The notes below the pieces were generated by a model that was not told the origin of the DNA, did no database searches, and was given only the letters and a program-made list of their open reading frames with translations. The position numbers and the translations under genes were made by a program. This document shows positions 43,490 to 51,374 of a stretch of 64,000 bases of DNA, in pieces (the first letter of the stretch is position 1; every line of letters begins with the position of its first letter). The DNA is taken from assembly GCF_013391805.1 (NCBI RefSeq), contig NZ_CP058364.1:3105501-3169500 (forward strand), in the 5' to 3' direction. Origin of the DNA: Galbibacter sp. BG1. Its GTDB lineage: Bacteria > Bacteroidota > Bacteroidia > Flavobacteriales > Flavobacteriaceae.

Positions 43490-43921
43490 ATGTTTAAAAA
43501 GTGGTGCAATGTTATAATAGTAATATTATTGTTACTAAGTTGTAATAAACAGAGGCGTAAAATAAAAGAGATAAATTCCATGTCTAAGATATATATTCCA
43601 ATTAATTCAGAAATTTTGAATTATCATGATAATCTAGAATCATCTCTAGTTTATAAAATTAGAATCGATAGTACGAAATTAGAAAATTTTACTAAATACA
43701 ATGTTTTTCGAACTTTGGACACATTTAGTAACAAATATGGTTATTCTTTCGACAGGACGACTTTTAATTCAATTGAGAATGGATTTCCTGATGGAGAAGA
43801 AATTTATGGAAGTAATCTAAAGATTTGCAACAAACACTCAACAAGTATAATATTTAATGATAAGGAATTAGTTATTTGGGGTGTTACGGACTATCCCGTA
43901 TTTATAACGGACTCATTGTAG
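43490..43921 (+). CDS. lipoprotein, candidate immunity protein of the RHS toxin
   Basis: A 143-residue lipoprotein with signal CNVIIVILLLLSCNKQ; the acylated Cys is near residue 18. The mature protein is AT-rich and basic-to-neutral with no known motif (IYIPINSEILNYHDNLESSL, FDRTTFNSIENGFPDGEEI). It starts 14 nt after the RHS fragment stop and is followed by the second spacer repeat, the usual position for an immunity gene. A periplasmic immunity protein implies that the toxin acts in the periplasm or on the envelope, an inference. Confidence 0.7.
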   Translation: MFKKWCNVIIVILLLLSCNKQRRKIKEINSMSKIYIPINSEILNYHDNLESSLVYKIRIDSTKLENFTKYNVFRTLDTFSNKYGYSFDRTTFNSIENGFPDGEEIYGSNLKICNKHSTSIIFNDKELVIWGVTDYPVFITDSL

Positions 43922-43960
43922 GTGGAAAATAAATAAATGCCCAGTTATTACGATTTCATG

Positions 43961-43990
43961 CGCTAGGGCGAGTATCTTGCTCGTGCCTAG
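43961..43990 (+). repeat. RHS-locus spacer repeat, copy 2
   Basis: CGCTAGGGCGAG, then TATCTTGCTCG and TGCCTAG. It forms a hairpin (CTAGG and CGAG pairing with CTCG and CCTAG, with a 1x2 internal loop). It lies after the candidate immunity gene and matches copy 1 in its core TATCTTGCTCG. Confidence 0.6.
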
Positions 43991-44103
43991 TATAATTGAA
44001 TATTATAAATGAAGGATTTAAAACATAAGACATAAACATAAAAATGATAACCAAATAACCCAAAAAATAGCCCTAAGCTATATACTTAAAAACCTACTTA
44101 ATT

Positions 44104-45464
44104 ATGAACACATTTTTTAGAATACTGGCCATTGTTATGGCTTTTTCCTCGATTTCCCATGCGCAGGATTTTACCCTAATTGCAAGTGATTCCCCAAAAG
44201 AGTATTGGTGCAATTATAGTGATAACGGTAATTTGTACACCTTTACTTATGGAGATTCCAAAACCGGTTACAAAACCAAAGTTACCACTTACAACAAAGA
44301 CCTTGAAGTTATCTCGGAGCTTACTTCTAGCGAAACCCTGGATGGGAACGATATATATTATATTTCCAAAGACGGTACCGAATTCGCTTTCGATCGTTAT
44401 GGCAACGAAGATAGGATCGGGGTGCTAACTCCAAGTGGTTATTTTAAGGTTAAAACATCCGCCAACCACCATTGTTTTACTACCAAAGATTTTTACCACA
44501 CCATAGAGGTAAAGGAAAATGTTTTGGGTAACAAGCAGGGAATGGAATTATTGGTAGCCAACCTTAAAAAAGATAAAATTGAAACCTATGCATTGGAACA
44601 TCCCAAATTTAAGGGAGAGGAAACTTTTGCCATTGGGGTCATGGATTACGGTCCGGAAAGTTTTAAGTACGGTTATATAAACCTGAATAGTGAGGAAAAG
44701 AACTACCGTAACTACATAGTGGTCGAGTATGATTTTAAAGGAAAAATCATCAAGCAGCAAAGTTTCGAGGTATCCTTACAGGAGGCAGAGTTTTCGTTCC
44801 TCAATGACGACGATCGTGCCTATAGCACCTTTGTATATTCCGGAAGCAGTAGTGTGGTTACTGCGGTTCACAATCCCAAGGCCAATGGCGTTTTGCGTTA
44901 TGATGCCGGGGAGGATGTCTATTATGCCTACGGCGGTTATGAAAAAAGAAGGGATGTATCTGGGGTGTTTATCCATAAATACGATGCTACCGGAAAATTA
45001 CTTTGGGAACAGCGCTATCTGTTCGATGATTTTAAACTAAAGTATTTAAATAGCTACAACCGTTTGATACGTTTGGATATCGGTTCCCAGAACATCGGGT
45101 TCAATGTCTATACCAGAAAAGGAAAAGATTATTGCGGATTTTATTTGGTGGATAAGCAAACCGGGGAATTAAAGAACAGTAGCGTACTTGACAACTATGG
45201 TTTTTACGGTGGCTATAAAAGTACAATGCCGTATACGCAAGATTCGAAAGCAAGGAAGCTCCTTTTAAGGACAAGGTGTTCGACCGTTTTGTAGCCTATG
45301 GAATGCTGGAAAACCCTTCGCTTGCCGAATTTATTGCCAATATGGGAGAAGACCACCTCTTTTTGGGACAATGGAACCCCGATGGCATCAATGTGCTTTA
45401 CACTGCAAAAAAGAAAGATCCAAAAATACATTTTAAATCATTTAAAAATAACCAATCATTTTAA
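44104..45464 (+). pseudogene. secreted protein gene broken by a one-base frameshift
   Basis: The first part (44104-45294) reads a signal peptide (ILAIVMAFSSISHAQ) and about 380 residues of a secreted beta-rich protein (YWCNYSDNGNLYTFTYGDS, YRNYIVVEYDFKGKIIKQQ). At about 45240-45245 the sensible frame moves by -1: after MPYTQD it continues as FESKEAPFKDKVFDRFVAYG in the next frame to a stop at 45462-45464. Adding one T in the GATTC at 45241-45245 restores one protein of about 453 residues. Either the gene is a recent pseudogene or the assembly has dropped a base. The family is unknown; it belongs to the RHS accessory region by position. Confidence 0.75.
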
Positions 45465-45487
45465 ACATGGGCTGTAGTGGGAAGCAT

Positions 45488-45530
45488 AACATAAAAGCTT
45501 GAATACTTTGGGTATTCAAGCTTTTATGTT
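45488..45530. terminator. 19-bp bidirectional terminator
   Basis: A 19-bp perfect inverted repeat (AACATAAAAGCTTGAATAC, 45488-45506, with its complement at 45512-45530) around TTTGG. It sits between the broken secreted gene and the convergent PNPOx-like gene and closes the accessory region. Confidence 0.85.
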
Positions 45531-45543
45531 AAAATTACAATTA

Positions 45544-46044
45544 TTAATATTTCAATTCTCCTTGCTTTCCAAGATCTGGTTCATCTCCAGTAAGGGCACC
45601 TAATCCCATTTTGAATAGGGATACAAGTTTGTTGTGTTTAGTATCCCAATAGAAAACATCCCTAGGAACAACCTTTATGGCTGTTAGCTTCGGATCTTCT
45701 ACACCGTCAAACCAAGCATCATCTGTCTTCTCGTATAAATCCTCTAAAACACTTTTGTCTTTTAAAATTTGAGCTTTTCCGTAAATATTTAAAAATTCCA
45801 TTGAAGATTTATCGGAATAAATTAAATAGATGTCACTGCTACTTCGTATGTTGCTGTTATGGGTGCTTTCTGAGCTACTTAAAAACCAAACATTACCTTC
45901 CTTATCTACTTTCTTAGTGCTCATCGGGATGGCGTGTAATGGTGTCTTTTTAAGGTTGGTAATCATCATAGCGAAGTCAATCGATTTAGCTAAATCCCTT
46001 ACCTTTTCTATCGCTTCTTTACTGTATAAATTTTCTTTACTCAT
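45544..46044 (-). CDS. PNPOx-like general stress protein
   Basis: A split-barrel flavin-binding protein of 166 residues in the pyridoxamine 5'-phosphate oxidase-like group (general stress protein 26 type). Marks: FAMMITNLKKTPLHAIPMSTKKVDKEGNVWFLSSS, SDIYLIYSDKSSMEFLNIYGKAQIL and FDGVEDPKLTAIKVVPRDVFYWDTKHNK. It probably binds FMN or a related cofactor; true PNPOx activity is not expected. It is a single gene. The longer, older enzyme names given to such proteins are not supported by length. Confidence 0.88.
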   Translation of the reverse strand: MSKENLYSKEAIEKVRDLAKSIDFAMMITNLKKTPLHAIPMSTKKVDKEGNVWFLSSSESTHNSNIRSSSDIYLIYSDKSSMEFLNIYGKAQILKDKSVLEDLYEKTDDAWFDGVEDPKLTAIKVVPRDVFYWDTKHNKLVSLFKMGLGALTGDEPDLGKQGELKY

Positions 46045-46136
46045 ATCTTAAGGTTTTTAGTGTAAATTACTTACTGCTATTGGTTTAGACTGTTAATTTG
46101 TCGCCAATGTTAAGATAATAAAAGCCTAATATTTTA

Positions 46137-46171
46137 TATAAAAAAAGTGATTTACCGTTAGATAAATCACT
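46137..46171 (-). terminator. terminator of the 488-residue gene
   Basis: AAGTGATTTA (46144-46153) pairs perfectly with TAAATCACTT (46162-46171) around an 8-nt loop; on the minus strand a T-rich run (46137-46145) follows. Confidence 0.8.
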
Positions 46172-46198
46172 TCAATATAAGTTAAGAAAAGAAAAATT

Positions 46199-47665
46199 TT
46201 ACTCCTGTTTTTCTTTAGCCTTGAGTTCTTTTTTCGGTTTGTAATCAAACAACCCTTTTTCTTTGATGAGCTCTGCAATACCTTTTGGAAGCATTTTCTC
46301 CCATCCATCCTGTCCTTCAGCAATCATTTTTAATACTTCACGCGAGAAAATATCTAAAATGGAATCATCGTAATCGAATATATCGACTACTTTACCATTG
46401 TATTTAAAGAACTTATATAGTTCTTTCATACGTGGGTGTACTTTTAAGTTATTGCTGGTAGTTGTTAATCCAGTTTCTGGATCGATCATAGGGTATAGGT
46501 ATACCTTCAAATCTTTATAGAAAAGCTTACCGAAGGCTTCCAAAATACCACCACTCAAGTGACGGTAGTACTTTTCATCAAATATATCCACCAAGTTATT
46601 GACACCCATGGTAAGGGCCATCCGTTCTTTGGAATACTCAGAGAAATATTCAACAAGTTTATAATATTCCTGGAAATTGGAGATCATTACCGTTTGTCCT
46701 AGCGAACAAAGTAGTCGCGCCCGATCCATAAAATCTTCTTCATCAATTTCACCTTCAGCACGTAAATTGGAAAGTGTAATTTCGAACACAACCACTGTAT
46801 TGTCTACATCAACCTTGTTTTCACGAATAAATATGTCGTACGATTTTTTGTACATGTCCATGTTTACCATGGTAACCGGCCTAAAGCTACCTCGCAAGGC
46901 TAAAATGTTCTTTTTGTAGAGAATAGCCGCTGGCAGGATGTTATTCCCGTCGGGACCAAACATTACCGCATCGGTCATATCGTTTTTAACAAGCTGTAAA
47001 CTCATTAATCTATTATCAACTTCTTCAAAACGCGGTCCGGAGAAATTTATGGTATCAATTTCAATGGTATCGTTATCGATATGATCGTAAAGGTATTTTA
47101 ACAATTTTTTCGGTTTATGGTGTTTGTAAAAAGCCCCGTAAACTAAATTTACACCAACAATTCCCAAAGTTTCCTGTTGCAATCGCGCTTCGGTTTGCTT
47201 AAAGCGAATATGCAATATAATTTCGTTGTAGTCTTCTTCCGGGTCTAATTGAAACCTAATTCCTAACCAACCGTGACCTTTAAATTTCTTGGCAAAATCG
47301 ATAGTGGCTACCGTATTTGCATAAGAGAAGAATATTTTATTCGGATTGTCTTCCCGTGGAATACGCTCTTCCATAAGGCGCATTTCGTGAGATAACATTT
47401 TTTTAAGTCGTGCCTCGGTTACGTACCTACCATCATCTTCAATTCCGTAGATGGCATCACTAAAACTCTTATCGTAGGCACTCATGGCTTTTGCAATGGT
47501 CCCAGAAGCACCACCTGCCCTAAAAAAATGCCTTACCGTTTCTTGTCCCGCACCAATTTCTGCAAATGTACCATAGATATCTTCATTCAAATTTATCCGT
47601 AATGCTTTGGATTTAAGCGATGGAACATTCTCAAAGTTCTTATCTCCTTTTAAAACTAGTGTCAT
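46199..47665 (-). CDS. conserved protein of unknown function, 488 residues
   Basis: A soluble, well-formed protein (start ATG 47663-47665, candidate -7 TAACTTTG at 47686-47693 on the minus strand). It begins KALRINLNEDIYGTFAEIGAGQETVRHFFRAGG and has conserved-looking stretches IFFSYANTVATIDFAKKFKGHGW, ETLGIVGVNLVYGAFY and DPETGLTTTSNNLKVHP. I remember close relatives in Flavobacteriaceae carrying automatic names such as TonB-dependent receptor or nicotinate-nucleotide adenylyltransferase; nothing here supports either, as there is no signal peptide, barrel or nucleotidyltransferase HxGH motif. The C-terminus is Lys/Glu rich. The role is unknown. Confidence 0.75.
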   Translation of the reverse strand: MTLVLKGDKNFENVPSLKSKALRINLNEDIYGTFAEIGAGQETVRHFFRAGGASGTIAKAMSAYDKSFSDAIYGIEDDGRYVTEARLKKMLSHEMRLMEERIPREDNPNKIFFSYANTVATIDFAKKFKGHGWLGIRFQLDPEEDYNEIILHIRFKQTEARLQQETLGIVGVNLVYGAFYKHHKPKKLLKYLYDHIDNDTIEIDTINFSGPRFEEVDNRLMSLQLVKNDMTDAVMFGPDGNNILPAAILYKKNILALRGSFRPVTMVNMDMYKKSYDIFIRENKVDVDNTVVVFEITLSNLRAEGEIDEEDFMDRARLLCSLGQTVMISNFQEYYKLVEYFSEYSKERMALTMGVNNLVDIFDEKYYRHLSGGILEAFGKLFYKDLKVYLYPMIDPETGLTTTSNNLKVHPRMKELYKFFKYNGKVVDIFDYDDSILDIFSREVLKMIAEGQDGWEKMLPKGIAELIKEKGLFDYKPKKELKAKEKQE

Positions 47666-47751
47666 TGCAGTTTTTTAATTTGTTACAAAGTTAAAAAGTT
47701 TAATGAAGCTATTCAGAATAATAATGATAAATTTGATAAAAAATTAGAGTT

Positions 47752-48516
47752 TTGAAAGTAACTTTCCTCGGTACGGGCACATCTCAGGGAATCCCAATAG
47801 TTGGGAGCGATGACCCAGTCTCGAAAAGTAACGACCCCAAAGACAAGAGATTACGTGTTTCGGTAATGGTAGAATGGGATTCTTATTGTTATATTGTAGA
47901 CTGTGGCCCCGATTTTAGGCAGCAAATGCTTGCGAATAATGTTAAGAAAATTGATGGAATCCTGTTCACCCACGAACATGCAGACCATATAATGGGTTTA
48001 GATGATATTCGCCCCTTCTTTTTTAGGCAGGGGGATATCCCGGTATACGCACACTCTCGCGTTTTGGAGTCTTTAAAAATAAAATTCGATTATATTTTTG
48101 CCACCAAAGACAGGTATCCCGGCGCACCGGCGGTAAAAGAAAATGTTGTAGAAAATAACGTGAACATTCCATTGGGGAATATGGAGGTAGTGCCTGTTAA
48201 TGCTTTTCATAACAGATTACAGGTATTCGGATTTAGATTTGATAAATTTGCCTACCTCACCGATGTAAAAACCATAGAAGCGGTAGAACGGGATAAATTA
48301 AAAGGAGTAGAGGTATTGGTAGTAAATGCACTTCGTAAAGAACCGCACCACTCTCATTTTAATATTGAAGAGGCATTGGAGTTTATTTCTGAAATAAAAC
48401 CAAAGAAAGCCTATTTAACACATATTAGTCCGATGCTGGGTTTTCACCAGGTGGCTCAAGAAGAATTACCGGCAAATGTGTATATTGCTTATGACAATTT
48501 AACTGTTGAATTATAA
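47752..48516 (+). CDS. MBL-fold metallohydrolase, PhnP/phosphoribosyl cyclic phosphodiesterase-like
   Basis: A metallo-beta-lactamase fold phosphodiesterase of 254 residues. It begins MKVTFLGTGTSQGIP from a TTG at 47752, with no ATG before the metal site. The metal site is THEHADHIMG with His74, His76, Asp78 and His79, plus THISPML near the end. The order VVDCGPDFRQQM, DDIRPFFF and LTDVKTIE fits the PhnP-like group that cleaves cyclic phosphoribosyl or cyclic dinucleotide bonds. The exact substrate is unknown. TAAATTTG at 47728-47735 is a candidate -7 element. 19 bp before the next gene, so cotranscribed. Confidence 0.88.
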   Translation: MKVTFLGTGTSQGIPIVGSDDPVSKSNDPKDKRLRVSVMVEWDSYCYIVDCGPDFRQQMLANNVKKIDGILFTHEHADHIMGLDDIRPFFFRQGDIPVYAHSRVLESLKIKFDYIFATKDRYPGAPAVKENVVENNVNIPLGNMEVVPVNAFHNRLQVFGFRFDKFAYLTDVKTIEAVERDKLKGVEVLVVNALRKEPHHSHFNIEEALEFISEIKPKKAYLTHISPMLGFHQVAQEELPANVYIAYDNLTVEL

Positions 48517-48535
48517 TGATTAAAACACCCCATTT

Positions 48536-49030
48536 ATGAAAAGAAATATTTTCATGTATTTATTCTTCTTTGCGCTTTTATATATTGTATATCAATATGT
48601 AAGTTCAAAGAAATATTTTGAAAAGGAAACTGTAAAAATTGAAAATCTGGAAGCTGAAAATGAACAGCTAACCGATTCCATAAAAACACTTACACTGGAT
48701 AAATTAGACCTTCAATATTTTTCTTTGGAAAACAACGAAGATGCCTTAGCTTATTACTACGATTATAATATTGATAACCCTGCTCGATACATAGCAGATA
48801 AGTTATTGGAAACCAATGAGCAAAAAGGGAATAATCCGTTGGTTCCTTACGATGGAATGTCTGGGGCACCCATGAAAATAAATAAGATTAAAGTTCTTAA
48901 CCATAAATGGATTATTGCCGATTTTTCCGATGGAAAACATTGGGGGGAACTGTTTATAAAATACGAACTGAAAGAAGATATGGGGGTAGATTTTACCTTA
49001 TTAGACCATTTGTTATACACAAGAAGCTAA
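48536..49030 (+). CDS. membrane-anchored protein of unknown function
   Basis: A 164-residue protein with an N-terminal membrane anchor (MFLYLFFF-like stretch at residues 6-22), a coiled-coil segment (YFEKETVKIENLEAENEQLTDSIKTL) and a C-terminal domain (NNPLVPYDGMSGAPMKINKIKVLNHKWIIADFSDG). It is probably periplasmic. I do not recognise the domain; similar proteins in this family are, as I recall, named hydrolase without support. It lies between the MBL gene (19 bp) and the TerC gene (4 bp), so it is part of a unit with them. Confidence 0.7.
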   Translation: MKRNIFMYLFFFALLYIVYQYVSSKKYFEKETVKIENLEAENEQLTDSIKTLTLDKLDLQYFSLENNEDALAYYYDYNIDNPARYIADKLLETNEQKGNNPLVPYDGMSGAPMKINKIKVLNHKWIIADFSDGKHWGELFIKYELKEDMGVDFTLLDHLLYTRS

Positions 49031-49034
49031 ACCT

Positions 49035-49985
49035 ATGATAGTTTGGATATCCTTTATAACACTCATCGTTATTTTTTTAGCGATCGATTTGGGGATCTTT
49101 AATAAGAATCCGCATGAAATAACCAATAAAGAGGCCACCGTTTGGACGACCATTTGGGTAAGTACAGCGCTGCTTTTTTCTTTGGTTATCTACTTTATTT
49201 TTAAACACGGTTGGCTGGAAAACCCAGATAGCTTAACACCAACAAAAGCATTATTAAAATACATAACGGGATATTTAATAGAACTTTCCTTAAGTATCGA
49301 TAATATTTTTGTGATTGCCGTTATTTTTACATCCTTTAGGATTCCCAAAATGTATCAGCACCGCGTGTTGTTTTGGGGGATTATTGGAGCTATTGTTTTT
49401 AGGGCATTAATGATATTGTTTGGAGTATTGCTAATTAAAAAATTCGATTGGATTATCTATGTTTTCGGGGCCTTCTTAATTTACACGGGAATAAAAATGG
49501 CCTTTGAAAAAGAAGATGACGCTTACGACCCAAAAGATTCATTTATTTATAAAACCATCCGAAAGATTATTCCGGTGACACCCATAATAAACAGCGAAAA
49601 CTTTTTTGTACGTAAAAAGCATTTGTTGGTAGCCACGCCACTATTTATTGCGCTTATTGTGATAGAGTTTACCGATATTTTATTTGCTCTAGATAGTATT
49701 CCTGCAATTTTAGCAATCACATCAGATCCTTTTTTGGTGTTTAGTTCCAATATCATGGCCATCTTAGGTTTACGGTCTATGTATTTCTTTTTAGCAAATA
49801 TGCTGGAGCGTTTTGGCTACCTTAAATACAGTTTGGTGGTAATCCTGAGTTACGTTGGGGTAAAAATGATTTTATCTCACCATGTTGATATTCCAGAATG
49901 GCTGTCGCTTACAATAATTGGAATGTCTCTTGGGGCTGGAATCTTATTTTCGTTATACAAGGAAAAGAAAGAGGTGGCGGAGTAA
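49035..49985 (+). CDS. TerC/Alx-family membrane protein
   Basis: A 316-residue inner-membrane protein with about nine helices, from the family that includes Alx and the TerC tellurium-resistance protein; the best-studied members export manganese. Marks: LSLSIDNIFVIAVIFTSFRIP, with the acidic Asn/Asp pair inside the membrane, and the repeat half IEFTDILFALDSIPAILAIT. KHLLVATPLFIALIVIEF precedes it. No tellurium genes adjoin, so a metal or pH homeostasis role is likelier than resistance. It starts 4 nt after the previous gene. Confidence 0.92.
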   Translation: MIVWISFITLIVIFLAIDLGIFNKNPHEITNKEATVWTTIWVSTALLFSLVIYFIFKHGWLENPDSLTPTKALLKYITGYLIELSLSIDNIFVIAVIFTSFRIPKMYQHRVLFWGIIGAIVFRALMILFGVLLIKKFDWIIYVFGAFLIYTGIKMAFEKEDDAYDPKDSFIYKTIRKIIPVTPIINSENFFVRKKHLLVATPLFIALIVIEFTDILFALDSIPAILAITSDPFLVFSSNIMAILGLRSMYFFLANMLERFGYLKYSLVVILSYVGVKMILSHHVDIPEWLSLTIIGMSLGAGILFSLYKEKKEVAE

Positions 49986-50057
49986 CACGAAAATTTGTTT
50001 CTCTTGTTGAAATCCAGAATAGGGATTCAAGCTAGAATTCATTCATATCTTTGCAGT

Positions 50058-51374
50058 ATGCTAGATCCATTTAAAGATCATATTCGCACGCATTTCCCTT
50101 TCCTTTTAACAGGGAGGTTAGCTATTGCCTCTAGCGGCGGTATTGATAGTATGGTGCTTACCCATTTGTGCAAGGAGAATGGACTTGATATAAGAATTTT
50201 GCATTGCAATTTTCAATTAAGAGGGGAGGAAAGCGATAAAGACCAGCAATTTCTAAAGTTTTATGCTGAAAATAAAGCAATTCCATTTTTTTCTACGGAA
50301 TTTAACACAGAAACCTATGCAGAAAACCACAAAATATCCACACAGCTTGCAGCGAGGGAGCTTCGGTATGCATGGTTTAAAGAACAAAAAGATATTTTAG
50401 GGTTTGATTATTTGCTAACAGGTCATCATTTGGATGATAATTTAGAGACATTTCTTATCAATTTATCACGAGGAACGGGAATTGACGGACTTACGGGGAT
50501 TCCTGAAGTAAATAATTACATCGTTCGCCCGATGCTTGTATTTTCTAGGGACGAAATTTTTCAGTATGCCCTAAAAAACAATATTAAATGGCGTGAGGAT
50601 GAAAGCAATGTGGAGACTAAATACTTACGCAACAAAATAAGGCATGAGGTAGTCCCAAAATTAAAAGACATCAATCCAGAGGCGCTTCAAAATTTTCAAA
50701 AAACCATAAGTCATTTAAAGGGCTCTTCAGAAATAATTGGAAATCACCTAAAGGAGATCAAGTCTCGGATTTTTAAAGAAAACAAGAAAAGCGTAGAGGT
50801 TTCCCTTGAAGAATTGAAACAATTGAAGCCAAAAGAAGCTTATTTATTTCATCTTTTTAGCCCATTCGGTTTTACGGAAGTAAACGATTTGATATCGGTT
50901 ATGGAGTCCCAGAGCGGAAAAAAGCTTTTTTCTAAAACCCATCGATTGGTTCGGGATCGGGAGAAGTTTATAATAACGCCCTTAAAAAAGGAGCCCGTTC
51001 AAAAGGACTTTTTAATTAAAAAAGAAGAAACTTCGATCACTACGCCCATCAATTTATCCATCGATTTACTAGACAATATAGAACTGGTAGACCGCACTAT
51101 TATTTACGTTGATAAAGAAAAGTTAAAGTTTCCCTTAAAGCTAAGGAAATGGAAAAATGGTGATTACTTTTACCCCTTTGGAATGCAGGGAAAAAAGAAA
51201 ATTAGTAAGTTTTTTAAAGATGAAAAATTTTCTTTGCCCTCTAAGGAAAACCAATGGTTGCTTTGCGATCGTGAAGACAAAATTATTTGGGTTGTTGGCC
51301 AAAGAGCAGATAACCGCTTTAAAGTGACCGAAAAAACGAAGCGAATTTTAAAAATAGAATGCATCGATGCGTAA
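50058..51374 (+). CDS. tilS: tRNA(Ile)-lysidine synthetase
   Basis: Modifies C34 of tRNA-Ile(CAU) to lysidine so that it reads AUA; essential. I start it at ATG 50058 (438 aa), since the upstream extension in this frame to 49995 has no supporting homology. The PP-loop is SSGGIDSMVLTHL, near residues 25-37, followed by LRELRYAWF-type and TGHHLDDNLETFLINLSRGTG motifs. The C-terminal domain FPLKLRKWKNGDYFYPFGM with KKKISKFFKDEKF is typical of TilS. It overlaps the next gene by 8 nt (51367-51374), so translation is coupled. Confidence 0.96.
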   Translation: MLDPFKDHIRTHFPFLLTGRLAIASSGGIDSMVLTHLCKENGLDIRILHCNFQLRGEESDKDQQFLKFYAENKAIPFFSTEFNTETYAENHKISTQLAARELRYAWFKEQKDILGFDYLLTGHHLDDNLETFLINLSRGTGIDGLTGIPEVNNYIVRPMLVFSRDEIFQYALKNNIKWREDESNVETKYLRNKIRHEVVPKLKDINPEALQNFQKTISHLKGSSEIIGNHLKEIKSRIFKENKKSVEVSLEELKQLKPKEAYLFHLFSPFGFTEVNDLISVMESQSGKKLFSKTHRLVRDREKFIITPLKKEPVQKDFLIKKEETSITTPINLSIDLLDNIELVDRTIIYVDKEKLKFPLKLRKWKNGDYFYPFGMQGKKKISKFFKDEKFSLPSKENQWLLCDREDKIIWVVGQRADNRFKVTEKTKRILKIECIDA

